This document shows, piece after piece, positions 25,459 through 34,039 of a DNA stretch of 64,000 nt (position 1 is its first letter; the number at the start of each line of letters is the position of its first letter). The stretch lies in contig NZ_SGWI01000007.1 in the NCBI RefSeq assembly GCF_004519405.1, forward strand, positions 310,001 to 374,000. The letters run 5' to 3'. The stretch is from Pseudomonas sp. BCA17 (GTDB taxonomy: Bacteria; Pseudomonadota; Gammaproteobacteria; Pseudomonadales; Pseudomonadaceae). Made by a program: the position numbers and the translations under genes. The notes under the pieces are model-generated. The model was not told the origin of the DNA. It was given only the letters and a program-made list of their open reading frames with translations, and made no database searches.

Positions 25459-25639
25459 GAAAAAATTGTAGACATTTTTTAAGTCAATTGTGAACAGTTG
25501 AGCCCTTGTATCCTGCGGCTCTTGGCCGAAAGTCGTAGCGCAGGGCCCTTGACACCTGTGACTGCCCAGTCTTGTAGGGACTTTGCGACACGCGTATCCT
25601 CGGCGGTCCGTCGACCAACAGTAAAAGCGGAATGCCGAT

Positions 25640-26908
25640 ATGTCTGATTTGAAAACTGCCGCTCTCGAATATCATGCCCATCCTCGTCCAGGAAAGCTGA
25701 GTGTAGAGCTCACCAAGGCCACTGCCACCGCCCGCGACCTGTCGCTGGCCTACAGCCCAGGTGTTGCCGAGCCCGTACGTGAAATCGCCCGCGACCCTGA
25801 GCTGGCGTACAAGTACACCGGCAAAGGCAACCTGGTTGCAGTGATTTCCGATGGCACCGCGATTCTTGGCCTGGGTAACCTCGGCCCATTGGCTTCCAAG
25901 CCAGTCATGGAAGGCAAAGGCGTGCTGTTCAAGCGCTTTGCCGGCATCGACGTTTTCGACATCGAAGTCGATTCCGAAAGCCCGCAGGCTTTCATCGACA
26001 CCGTAAAGCGCATTTCCATCACGTTTGGTGGCATCAATCTGGAAGACATCAAGGCACCTGAGTGCTTCGAGATTGAAAAGGCCCTGATCGAACAATGTGA
26101 CATCCCGGTATTCCACGATGACCAGCACGGCACCGCGATCGTTACCGCGGCCGGCATGATCAACGCCTTGGAAATCGCCGGCAAAACCCTGGCTGACGCC
26201 AAGATCGTCTGCCTGGGCGCCGGCGCCGCGGCCATCTCCTGCATGAAGTTGCTGGTGAGCATGGGCGCCAAGCTGGAAAACATCTTCATGGTCGACAGCA
26301 AGGGCGTAGTTCAGTCCGAGCGTACCGACCTGAACCAGTACAAGGCGATGTTTGCCCACGCTACCGACAAGCGTACCCTGGCTGACGCCCTGGACGGTGC
26401 AGACGTGTTTGTCGGCCTGTCCGGCCCGAACCTGCTGAGCGCCGAAGGCCTGAAGTCCATGGCGGCCAACCCTATCGTGTTCGCATGCTCCAACCCGGAC
26501 CCGGAGATCTCCCCGGAACTGGCTCATGCCACCCGTAACGACGTGATCATGGCTACCGGCCGTTCGGACTACCCGAACCAGGTCAACAACGTTCTGGGCT
26601 TCCCGTTCATCTTCCGTGGGGCCCTGGACGTTCGCGCCAAGCGCATCAACGAAGAGATGAAAGTGGCTGCCGCCAACGCCCTGCGTGAACTGGCCAAGCT
26701 GCCGGTACCTCAGGAAGTGTGTGACGCCTACGGCGGTATCAAGCTGGAATTCGGTCGTGAGTACATCATTCCGAAGCCAATGGATAAGCGCCTGATCACC
26801 CTGATCTCCGATGCCGTGGCCAAGGCCGCCATCGAGACCGGCGTGGCGACCCTGCCGTATCCGAAGCACTACCCGCTCAAAAGCGTGGATGATGTGTTCA
26901 ACGGCTAA
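25640..26908 (+). CDS. maeB: NADP-dependent malic enzyme (short form)
   Basis: A 422-residue malic enzyme converting malate to pyruvate and CO2 with NADP reduction. The sequence has the malic enzyme N-terminal domain (GVAEPVREIARDPELAYKYTGKGN), the metal-binding Glu/Asp pair (FHDDQHGTA) and the Rossmann segment (VCLGAGAAAISCMKLL). Long MaeB proteins carry a C-terminal phosphotransacetylase-like domain; it is absent here, so this is the short single-domain type usual in Pseudomonas. The ATG at 25640 is preceded by GGAATG. A terminator and a REPIN follow. Confidence 0.94.
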   Translation: MSDLKTAALEYHAHPRPGKLSVELTKATATARDLSLAYSPGVAEPVREIARDPELAYKYTGKGNLVAVISDGTAILGLGNLGPLASKPVMEGKGVLFKRFAGIDVFDIEVDSESPQAFIDTVKRISITFGGINLEDIKAPECFEIEKALIEQCDIPVFHDDQHGTAIVTAAGMINALEIAGKTLADAKIVCLGAGAAAISCMKLLVSMGAKLENIFMVDSKGVVQSERTDLNQYKAMFAHATDKRTLADALDGADVFVGLSGPNLLSAEGLKSMAANPIVFACSNPDPEISPELAHATRNDVIMATGRSDYPNQVNNVLGFPFIFRGALDVRAKRINEEMKVAAANALRELAKLPVPQEVCDAYGGIKLEFGREYIIPKPMDKRLITLISDAVAKAAIETGVATLPYPKHYPLKSVDDVFNG

Positions 26909-26927
26909 GCCGTTGTAGCGCGCCAAC

Positions 26928-26963
26928 AAAAAGCCCCGGCTCTCGCGAGTCGGGGCTTTTTTT
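26928..26963 (+). terminator. maeB rho-independent terminator
   Basis: The stem AAAAAGCCCCGGCTC / GAGTCGGGGCTTTTT with loop TCGC is followed by a T7 tract, 20 bases after the maeB stop. The A-tract on the left means it may also serve mrcA-side antisense transcription. Confidence 0.92.
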
Positions 26964-26967
26964 GGTC

Positions 26968-27068
26968 TGTAGGAGCGAGCTTGCTCGCGAAAAACCTCAA
27001 CGGTAACGCGTGTTGCCTGAATAAAACGCGGCGTCTGTGAGTTTTTCGCGAGCAAGCTCGCTCCTACA
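26968..27068. repeat. REPIN, GTAGGAGCGAGC type, between maeB and mrcA
   Basis: Inverted REP pair TGTAGGAGCGAGCTTGCTCG and CGAGCAAGCTCGCTCCTACA, with inner AAAAAC/GTTTTT arms and a 50-base middle. This is the GII-like REPIN type of the P. fluorescens group. A further degenerate half copy (GGCCAGCCCCTCCTACAG) follows at about 27092-27110. Confidence 0.9.
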
Positions 27069-27137
27069 CAAGTCTTAACTGGCTGGCGTTATGGCCAGCC
27101 CCTCCTACAGTGGCTCTGTATCGAGCCACCGATCGCG

Positions 27138-29603
27138 TTAGAACAAGTCGATCGGCGCGCCTTCATCCGCCGGCAGTGGGCTGCCCGGAGCGACGCCATT
27201 GCCCAGTTCGTTGACCGACGGCGGCGTGTCCTCGCTCTTGAACAGTTCGAAGTACGCATTCGGGGTGCTTGGCGAGGCCGCACGGCCACTGACCGGATCG
27301 ATCCGCAGGCTGAGGATGCCTTCGGGTTCGGCTTGAGTGTGCAGTGGCTTGTCCTTCAAGGCGGCGCCCATGTAGCTCATCCAGATCGGCAGGGCCACGG
27401 TGCCACCGAATTCGCGGCGGCCCAGGCTTTCCGGCTGGTCGTAGCCGGTCCACACGGTGGTCACGTAATCCGCGTTATAGCCCGAGAACCAGGCGTCCTT
27501 GGATTCGTTGGTGGTACCGGTCTTGCCCGCCAGATCCGCGCGGCCCAAGGCCAGTGCGCGACGACCGGTGCCCTTCTTGATCACGTCCTCAAGGATGCTG
27601 TTGAGGATGTAAGTGGTGCGGCCATCCACCACGCGTGGCGCAACGGCGGGGGCTTGAGGTTCGGTCGGCGCCGTGGTGCTGGCGACGGGCGCGGCGCCCG
27701 GGGTCGGCTCGATGGTGATGCCGCCATTGCCCGGTGCCGCGATGCCGTCGGGAGCGGCCACGCCATTGACGACGTCACCCGGCACGCGTGGTGGGTTGGC
27801 GGTGAACAGGGTATCGCCATTGCGGCTTTCGACCTTGTCGATCAGGTACGGCGTAATCTTGTAGCCACCGTTGGCAAAGGTGCTCCAGCCAGTGGCGATT
27901 TCCATAGGCGTGAGAGTGGCGGTGCCCAGGGCGAGGGACAGATTCGGCGGCAGGTCCGACTTGTTGAAGCCAAAGCGCGTGATGTAGTCGATCGTCTTGC
28001 CGACGCCCATTGCTTGCAGCAGTCGGATCGACACCAGGTTGCGCGACTTGTACAACGCCTCGCGCACGCGGATCGGGCCGAGGAAGGTATTGGTGTCGTT
28101 CTTTGGGCGCCAGACCTTGTCCAGGTACTCGTCGACAAACACGATCGGTGCATCGTTGACCAGGCTGGCGGCGGTATAGCCGTTGTCCAGCGCGGCGCTA
28201 TAGATAAATGGCTTGAAGCTCGAACCCGGCTGGCGCTTGGCCTGGGTGGCGCGGTTGTAATTGCTCTGCTCGAAGGCGAAGCCGCCGACCAGGGCACGGA
28301 TTGCACCGTTCTGTGGGTCCAGGGACACCAGGGCGCCTTGTGCCACCGGCACTTGGCTGAATTTCAGGCTGTCATCCTTCTGACGTTGCACGCGGATCAA
28401 GTCGCCCACCTGGGCCACGTCCGACGGCTGCTTGGGCATCGGGCCCATGCTGTTGGTGTTCAGGAAAGGGCGCGCCCATTTCATGCTGTCCCACGCCACA
28501 TGCGCTTCGCCAGTGCGAGTCAGGACCTGCACGCCATCTTTCTTCACCTGGGTGACGATGGCCGGCTCCAGGCCGCTGATCGAGCGTTGCTTGCCCAGCT
28601 CCGCGGTCCAGGCGCTCAGGGTCTTGCCGGGCAGGCGCGACTCGGGGCCACGGTAACCGTGACGCTGATCGTAGGTGATCAGGCCCTCGTGTACCGAGCT
28701 GTTGGCGATTTCCTGCAGGTTGCTCGGAACGGTCGTGGTGACGCGGAAACCCTCGGTGTAAGCGTCGCTGCCATAACGGCCGACCATTTCGGCGCGGGCC
28801 ATCTCGGCGATATACGGCGCGTTCACTTCCGGCGTCGGCACGTGGTAACTGGCGTTCAGCGGTTCGGCCACGGCACTTTCGTAAGCGGCCTGGTCGATCT
28901 TGCCCAGCTTGTACATGCGGCCCAGGATCCAGTCGCGACGCTCTTTGCTGCGTGCCGGGTTGGCCAGGGGGTTGAAGCGCGACGGGGCTTTCGGCAGGCC
29001 GGCAATCATGGCCATCTGCGCCAGGCTGGCATCGCGAATCGACTTGCCGTAGTAGACCTGCGAAGCCGCCTCGATCCCGTAGGCGCGGTTGCCCAGGTAG
29101 ATCTTGTTGACGTACAGCTCAAGGATCTCGTCCTTGGTCAACTGACGTTCGATTTGCAGGGCCAGCAGGATCTCGGTGGCCTTGCGCGAAAAGCTGCGCT
29201 CGCTGGTGAGGAAGAAGTTCTTCGCCACCTGCATGGTGATGGTGCTGCCACCGGACTGAATGTGTCCGCTTTTTACCAACTGCGTCGCCGCACGCACCAG
29301 GCTGCTGGGGTCGACACCGTAGTGGTTGGCGAAATTGTCGTCTTCGGCCGAAAGCAACGCGCTGATGAAATTGGGCGGAATGTCGGCGAAACGGATGGGT
29401 GTGCGGCGCATTTCGCCGAACTCCGCGATCAGCTTTTCATCGCTGCTATAGACCCGCAAAGGAATCTGCAACTGGATACTTCTGAGCGCCTCTACGGAAG
29501 GCAAACCCGGACTAAGGTAGAGGTAGGCACCGCTGAGTACGAGCAGCAGCCCGCAGACGATCGCGACAATGGAGTACCCGAAAAACTTCAGCAGACGAAT
29601 CAA
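27138..29603 (-). CDS. mrcA: PBP1a, bifunctional transglycosylase/transpeptidase
   Basis: An 821-residue class A penicillin-binding protein that polymerises and cross-links peptidoglycan. It has one N-terminal membrane anchor (about 8-29), a GT51 domain with the catalytic-glutamate motif EDDNFANHYG and GGSTITMQVAKN, an OB-like insert, and a transpeptidase domain with GSSFKP, SRN and KTGTT motifs. The first in-frame start is TTG at 29603; homologues start at about the same arginine (RLLKFF), so the start is uncertain by one or two codons. It is divergent from pilM, as in most Pseudomonas and as in the E. coli mrcA-hof arrangement. Confidence 0.95.
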   Translation of the reverse strand: MIRLLKFFGYSIVAIVCGLLLVLSGAYLYLSPGLPSVEALRSIQLQIPLRVYSSDEKLIAEFGEMRRTPIRFADIPPNFISALLSAEDDNFANHYGVDPSSLVRAATQLVKSGHIQSGGSTITMQVAKNFFLTSERSFSRKATEILLALQIERQLTKDEILELYVNKIYLGNRAYGIEAASQVYYGKSIRDASLAQMAMIAGLPKAPSRFNPLANPARSKERRDWILGRMYKLGKIDQAAYESAVAEPLNASYHVPTPEVNAPYIAEMARAEMVGRYGSDAYTEGFRVTTTVPSNLQEIANSSVHEGLITYDQRHGYRGPESRLPGKTLSAWTAELGKQRSISGLEPAIVTQVKKDGVQVLTRTGEAHVAWDSMKWARPFLNTNSMGPMPKQPSDVAQVGDLIRVQRQKDDSLKFSQVPVAQGALVSLDPQNGAIRALVGGFAFEQSNYNRATQAKRQPGSSFKPFIYSAALDNGYTAASLVNDAPIVFVDEYLDKVWRPKNDTNTFLGPIRVREALYKSRNLVSIRLLQAMGVGKTIDYITRFGFNKSDLPPNLSLALGTATLTPMEIATGWSTFANGGYKITPYLIDKVESRNGDTLFTANPPRVPGDVVNGVAAPDGIAAPGNGGITIEPTPGAAPVASTTAPTEPQAPAVAPRVVDGRTTYILNSILEDVIKKGTGRRALALGRADLAGKTGTTNESKDAWFSGYNADYVTTVWTGYDQPESLGRREFGGTVALPIWMSYMGAALKDKPLHTQAEPEGILSLRIDPVSGRAASPSTPNAYFELFKSEDTPPSVNELGNGVAPGSPLPADEGAPIDLF

Positions 29604-29799
29604 GGCTTTTGGATTTCCAGAGAAAAGAATGGGTTACGCGTCGGGGCATGCATGGCAAACGATGGATCGACCCGAGCTGCAGATAAAAAGCAGGAAAAAA
29701 CGCTGGGCATTAAAGCATTTTCGGCTTGGGGCGTCATTCGCGCCACTCAAACAAGTCGACCGAATGCATTCAGCCCCGTGGCAATCAGAGGGTATGACT

Positions 29800-29823
29800 G
29801 CCGGTATGACCGGCAAATTTTTT
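29800..29823 (+). promoter_or_regulatory. Hairpin plus T-tract directly ahead of pilM
   Basis: GCCGGT-ATG-ACCGGC followed by AAATTTTTT ends one base before the pilM Shine-Dalgarno (GGGAG, 29824-29828). It has the form of a short intrinsic terminator or attenuator that would cut the pilM leader transcript just before the RBS. An alternative pilM ATG (29806) lies in its loop. Confidence 0.42.
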
Positions 29824-29832
29824 GGGAGTTTT

Positions 29833-30489
29833 ATGAGAAAGGGATTTTTCAGGCGAAAAGTCGACACCGTCCTGGGCGTCGATATTCATGGCAGCGGCAT
29901 CAAGCTGGTCGAGCTGGGACGTTCGGTCGCCGGCTATACCGTCGAGGGCTACGCCACGCAGGAGCTGCCGGCGCATGCGGTGGTCGATGGCACGTTGCTG
30001 GACCTCGAGGGGATAGGGCAGGCGCTGCGCCAGGCTTTGGCGCGCTTGCATACATCGGTTCGCCAGGCAGCGGTCGCCGTGGTTGGGCCTTCGGTCATCA
30101 CGCGGGTGATCGAAATGGACGCGGGGCTCAGTGATGAGGAGATGGTCTGGATGATCCAGATGGAGGCCGATCAGTACATTCCCTACCCATTGGACGATGT
30201 GGCTATCGACTTTCAAGTCCGCGGCCCTTCGGCGCAAGACTCGCGCAGGGTCGAAGTGTTGCTGGCGGCGTGCCTCAAGGAACAGGTCAAGGCTCGCGAA
30301 GCGGTTCTGGCCCTCGCCGGGCTTGTCCCGCGGGTGGTGGATATCGAGGGGTTTGCATTGGAGCGTGCGAGCCGTCAGGATTTCGCCAGCTTTACGCCGG
30401 GTCGTCGTGTCGATGGTGCACAATGGACCATCGATGCCCAGGCGCTGGGAGTGGCTTGCGGGTTGGCTCTGAGGAGTTTCGCTGAATGA
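29833..30489 (+). CDS. pilM: PilM/HofM-like actin-fold pilus assembly protein (reduced form)
   Basis: A 218-residue protein with the N-terminal half of PilM: TVLGVDIHGSGIKLVELGR, then DEEMVWMIQMEADQYIPYP and the conserved VEVLLAACLKEQVKAREAVLALAGLVPRVVDIEGFALERA block. After this it goes almost directly to the typical PilM end (GVACGLALRSF). PilM of P. aeruginosa is about 354 residues, so roughly 130 central residues, including the second half of the ATP-binding fold, are missing. E. coli HofM (about 259 residues) is similarly shortened. ATG 29833 has RBS GGGAG. The stop overlaps pilN by four bases, so the frame is maintained. Confidence 0.82.
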   Translation: MRKGFFRRKVDTVLGVDIHGSGIKLVELGRSVAGYTVEGYATQELPAHAVVDGTLLDLEGIGQALRQALARLHTSVRQAAVAVVGPSVITRVIEMDAGLSDEEMVWMIQMEADQYIPYPLDDVAIDFQVRGPSAQDSRRVEVLLAACLKEQVKAREAVLALAGLVPRVVDIEGFALERASRQDFASFTPGRRVDGAQWTIDAQALGVACGLALRSFAE

Positions 30490-31037
30490 CACGAATCAAT
30501 CTTTTGCCTTGGCGCCAGGCGCTGGCGCAGCGGCGGCGCAAATATTTCCTGATGCTGTTGTTGGCGTTCGCCTGTGTGGCACTCGCTGCGGTGTGGCTGG
30601 CTGATCAGGTGATCGTTCGGGCGATAGATCGGCAAGTCACGCGCAATCACCTCTTGGGCAAGGAAATCGCCGTCCAGGACGCGCGTATCAAGACCATCGA
30701 CGAGTTGCAGGAGCGAAGCCAGCAATTGGCGGAGCGCATGAAGGTTGTGCAGGACCTGCACGACGCCCGATCTTCCAGTGCCCAGCTGTTTGAGCAGTTG
30801 GCCCGCGCAGTGCCTGATGGCGTCCGGCTGCATGAAGTACTGGCGAACGGCGACACCGTCAACGTCAGCGGCAGCGCTGAAACCAGCGAGGACATCGCCC
30901 AGTTGATGCGCCGTCTGGAAGCCTCTCAAGGCACCCATGCAACACGGCTCCAGCATGTACGTGCGGACGCCGGGAGTGGCGACAGTGCATTCCAATTGAT
31001 GGTGCGCCAGGGCGAATCCACCGAGGCGCAACCGTGA
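30486..31037 (+). CDS. pilN: PilN/HofN-like inner membrane pilus alignment protein
   Basis: A 183-residue bitopic membrane protein. The cytoplasmic N-terminus carries the INLLPWR motif that binds PilM, followed by one transmembrane segment (about 21-41), a coiled-coil region (QVTRNHLLGKEIAVQDARIKTIDELQERSQQLAER) and a C-terminal ferredoxin-like domain (VPDGVRLHEVLANGDTVNVSGSA). It overlaps pilM by ATGA and the next gene by GTGA, so all three are translationally coupled. It would connect PilM to the periplasmic PilO-PilP module. Confidence 0.9.
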   Translation: MTRINLLPWRQALAQRRRKYFLMLLLAFACVALAAVWLADQVIVRAIDRQVTRNHLLGKEIAVQDARIKTIDELQERSQQLAERMKVVQDLHDARSSSAQLFEQLARAVPDGVRLHEVLANGDTVNVSGSAETSEDIAQLMRRLEASQGTHATRLQHVRADAGSGDSAFQLMVRQGESTEAQP

Positions 31038-31996
31038 GCCTGCCCAGGCTCGACTTTCTCGCACTCACTCACAACGCTGCAACATGGCCCTGGCCTGGCA
31101 AGGTTCTGTGCGCCTGCGCATTGGCTGGCCTGCTGTTAGTGGTGGGAGAAGTCTGGTACCTGAGCCCGCCGCGAGAGCGATTGCGCGTACTTGAGGCACG
31201 GACAGCGGCGCTGCAACAACAGCTCGCCCAACGAGTGGACGTGGCCGCTGGTCTGGAGGTACGTACCCATCAATTCAGGGTAATGGAGCAGAAAGCCGCG
31301 GGGGTACTTGGAGGCATTCACGGCCAGCCCGAGGTGCCTGAATTGCTTGAGGACATTGCTCGCCTGGCGGCAGCCAATGGCCTGGTGGTGGAGGGCATCA
31401 CGGTACTGGATGAGCAACCTCGGTCGTTTCTCATTGAGCAACCCATGCAGATCGGCACCAGCGGGGCTTACCACGACCTGGCGATGTTCGTGGCTGCCTT
31501 GGGACGGCTGTCGAGGATCGTGACGGTGCATGATGTTGCGCTTCGCCCGGACGGCACCTTGCTGCATCTCGATCTGCTGGCCAAGACCTATCGCAGCGAT
31601 GCGCCGCCCGGGCTGCCTCTCGAGTCGGCGGCGCGCTTTGCCTACGATTCATCCTCCCGGCGCGATCCGTTCCAACCTCTCGCTTTTCAGGATGAGCGGG
31701 TATCCGGTCGGTCGGCGCTTGCGCCTGACCTCATTCGTGCGAGGGGAAAGCTGGAAGGTCTGGCGACCGACCAGTTCGAAATGGTCGGCACACTGTCCCG
31801 TGGCGGGCAGATGTTTGCCTTGCTACGTGCTGCGTCAGAGGTCTACCGGCTGACGGTGGGCGACTACCTGGGGCCGAATCATGGCCGGGTCAAGACTATT
31901 CATGAGGGGCACATCGAACTCGTCGAGCTGTTCCCCGATGAACAGGGCGCCTGGCTGGAACGCTCACGAACCTTGAAGCTGAACGTCAACTCATAA
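31034..31996 (+). CDS. PilO-PilP fusion protein
   Basis: A 320-residue protein that contains two normally separate pilus alignment subunits. Residues 1-190 look like PilO: cytoplasmic N-terminus, one transmembrane segment (about 24-44), a coiled coil (RERLRVLEARTAALQQQLAQRV) and a ferredoxin-like core (YHDLAMFVAALGRLSRIVTVHD). Residues about 205-320 look like PilP: the proline/arginine linker SSSRRDPFQPL and the beta domain (FEMVGTLSRGGQMFALLRAASEVYRLTVGDYLGPNHGRV). No separate pilP exists between here and pilQ. PilP is normally a lipoprotein; in the fusion the lipobox is absent and anchoring comes from the PilO segment. Start is GTG overlapping the pilN stop. Confidence 0.85.
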   Translation: MSLPRLDFLALTHNAATWPWPGKVLCACALAGLLLVVGEVWYLSPPRERLRVLEARTAALQQQLAQRVDVAAGLEVRTHQFRVMEQKAAGVLGGIHGQPEVPELLEDIARLAAANGLVVEGITVLDEQPRSFLIEQPMQIGTSGAYHDLAMFVAALGRLSRIVTVHDVALRPDGTLLHLDLLAKTYRSDAPPGLPLESAARFAYDSSSRRDPFQPLAFQDERVSGRSALAPDLIRARGKLEGLATDQFEMVGTLSRGGQMFALLRAASEVYRLTVGDYLGPNHGRVKTIHEGHIELVELFPDEQGAWLERSRTLKLNVNS

Positions 31997-32008
31997 CGGA
32001 ATCAATCA

Positions 32009-33391
32009 ATGAAAAGGACTTTCTTGTCCTTCGGTGTGGCGCTATGGATAGCGTTCACGGCACCGATGGCTACCGCTGTGCCCAATCGCCTGGACCTGAC
32101 CCAGTTGCCGCCTCTCGGCAGCGTGTCGCCGGGGGAGTATTCCGGCGAAAAACTGAACCTCAATTTCCAGAACATCGAACTGCGTGCGGTGCTGCAACAA
32201 ATTGCCGACATTGCGGGCCTCAACCTTGTGGCCAGCGATGAAGTGCAGGGCTCGATCACCTTGCGGCTCAAGGGCGTGCCCTGGGACCAGGCGCTGGACC
32301 TGGTGCTGCACACCAAGGGCCTGGATAAACGATTGAAGGCGGGTGTATTGCTGGTCGCCCCTGCCGACGAGCTGGCTGCTCGCGAACTGCTGACGCTGGA
32401 GTCGCGCAGGCAAATGGCTGAGCTGGCGCCGTTGCGTCGAGAGTTGTTGCAGGTCAATTACGCCAAGGCGGCAGACCTGGCCAAGCTGTTCCAATCAGTC
32501 AGCGGGCTTGAAGGCACCACCGATGAGCGTGGTTCGGTTGCGGTGGATGACCGCACCAACAACATCATTGCCTACCAGACCGGGGAGCGACTGGAAGAGT
32601 TGCGACGCATTGTGGCGCAACTGGATGTACCGGTGCGGCAGGTGATGATCGAAGCGCGCATCGTCGAGGCCAATGTTGATTACGACAAGAGCCTGGGCGC
32701 GCGCTGGGGTGGTGGGTTCAGCCGCGGAAAGTGGGGCGCCGGCGGTATTCGCAAACCGCTGCCCGACGGCGCGGAACCACCGCAAGACCCTCCCTCTTCG
32801 CCCTTTGTCGACCTTGGCTCGCTGACGGGGACATCAGGCCTGGGGATCGCCTATATCACCGACAACCTGTTGCTGGACCTTGAACTGACGGCCATGGAGA
32901 AAACCGGCAACGGTGAAATCGTCTCTCAGCCCAAAGTGGTGACGGCAGACAAGGAAACCGCGCGCATCCTCAAAGGCACCGAGATCCCCTATCAGGAGTC
33001 CAGCTCCAGTGGTGCCACCTCGGTGTCGTTCAAGGAGGCTTCGTTGTCCTTGGAAGTGACCCCGCAAATCACCCCCGACGACCGGGTCATCATGGAGGTC
33101 AAAGTCACCAAGGATGAGCCCGACTACCTGAACAAACTCAACGATGTGCCGCCGATCAAGAAGAACGAGGTCAATGCCAAGGTGTTGGTCAAGGATGGCG
33201 AGACCATTGTTATTGGAGGGGTTTTCTCCAATACCCAAAGCAAAGTGGTAGATAAAGTGCCATTTTTGGGCGATGTACCGTATCTTGGCCGCCTTTTCCG
33301 GCGCGATGTGCTGGCGGAGAAAAAATCCGAGCTGCTGGTATTCCTGACTCCGCGTATTATGAATAACCAGGCGATTGCTGTGAGTCGTTGA
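32009..33391 (+). CDS. pilQ: PilQ/HofQ-type secretin (short form)
   Basis: A 460-residue secretin that would form the outer membrane channel for a pilus or DNA-uptake filament. It has a signal peptide (cleavage after ATA), an STN-like region (LNLNFQNIELRAVLQQIADIAGLN), an N1 domain and the secretin core (VRQVMIEARIVEANVDYDKSLGARWG to ELLVFLTPRI), including the VPFLGDVPYLGRLFR signature. PilQ of P. aeruginosa is about 700 residues with N-terminal AMIN peptidoglycan-binding domains, which are missing here; E. coli HofQ and Haemophilus ComE have the same short plan. It follows the pilO-pilP fusion by 12 bases and precedes aroK by four. Confidence 0.9.
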   Translation: MKRTFLSFGVALWIAFTAPMATAVPNRLDLTQLPPLGSVSPGEYSGEKLNLNFQNIELRAVLQQIADIAGLNLVASDEVQGSITLRLKGVPWDQALDLVLHTKGLDKRLKAGVLLVAPADELAARELLTLESRRQMAELAPLRRELLQVNYAKAADLAKLFQSVSGLEGTTDERGSVAVDDRTNNIIAYQTGERLEELRRIVAQLDVPVRQVMIEARIVEANVDYDKSLGARWGGGFSRGKWGAGGIRKPLPDGAEPPQDPPSSPFVDLGSLTGTSGLGIAYITDNLLLDLELTAMEKTGNGEIVSQPKVVTADKETARILKGTEIPYQESSSSGATSVSFKEASLSLEVTPQITPDDRVIMEVKVTKDEPDYLNKLNDVPPIKKNEVNAKVLVKDGETIVIGGVFSNTQSKVVDKVPFLGDVPYLGRLFRRDVLAEKKSELLVFLTPRIMNNQAIAVSR

Positions 33392-33395
33392 TTCT

Positions 33396-33914
33396 GTGCG
33401 AAATTTGATTCTTGTAGGACCGATGGGGGCTGGAAAAAGCACCATCGGCCGTTTGCTGGCCAAAGAGCTGCGCCTGCCGTTCAAAGATTCCGACAAGGAA
33501 ATTGAATTGCGCACGGGCGCCAATATCCCATGGATCTTCGATAAGGAAGGCGAGCTGGGCTTTCGCGACCGCGAGCAGGCGATGATTGCCGAGCTGTGCG
33601 GCTGCGACGGCGTGGTATTGGCCACCGGCGGCGGCGCAGTGATGCGTGATGAAAACCGTCGGGCGCTGCATGCCGGCGGTCGGGTGGTCTACCTGCATGC
33701 CTCAGTGGAACAGCAAGTAGGCCGGACTGCCCGCGACCGGAATCGCCCGTTACTGCGCACAGCCGACCCGGCAAAGACTTTGCGGGATTTGCTGGCGCTG
33801 CGCGATCCGCTATATCGGGAAATCGCCGATCTGGTGGTGGAAACCGATGAGCGGCCGCCTCGAATGGTGGTACTCGACATTCTTGAACGCCTGCAACGGC
33901 TGCCACCCCGTTAA
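33396..33914 (+). CDS. aroK: Shikimate kinase
   Basis: A 172-residue P-loop kinase phosphorylating shikimate at the 3-OH. Walker A is GPMGAGKST (8-16), the shikimate-binding residues are in DSDKEIE and GFRDRE, followed by the GGG of LATGGGAV and the lid region RNRPLLR. The start is GTG at 33396, four bases after the pilQ stop. The pilQ-aroK-aroB-damX order is conserved across gammaproteobacteria. Confidence 0.96.
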   Translation: MRNLILVGPMGAGKSTIGRLLAKELRLPFKDSDKEIELRTGANIPWIFDKEGELGFRDREQAMIAELCGCDGVVLATGGGAVMRDENRRALHAGGRVVYLHASVEQQVGRTARDRNRPLLRTADPAKTLRDLLALRDPLYREIADLVVETDERPPRMVVLDILERLQRLPPR

Positions 33915-34039
33915 AGCCAGGCCCGAAATGCGCTATTCTCGGCGGCGCGTCATTACCTTCCAGGGTGTGGCGTAGAGCCATTAGACGACGTCAGATTTCG
34001 ACGTTAGCGGTCGTCAATACATCTTCAACGCGGGGACAC

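Noticed and set aside
25486..25577. Sigma-70 promoter for maeB
   Set aside because: TTGTGA/TATCCT has a 15-base spacer and TTGACA (25549) lacks a usable -10, so neither was strong enough to list.
27333..30134. Long plus-strand open frame over mrcA and the pilM start
   Set aside because: It is antisense to mrcA, with no family features; its end overlaps pilM in another frame.
29833..30489. Reading pilM as a frameshifted pseudogene
   Set aside because: The C-terminal motif and the four-base overlap with pilN are in the same frame, and E. coli HofM is short in the same way.
33984..34015. Attenuator in the aroB leader
   Set aside because: The GACGAC/GTCGTC palindrome is short, has a 20-base loop and no T-tract; it was noted only in the aroB entry.
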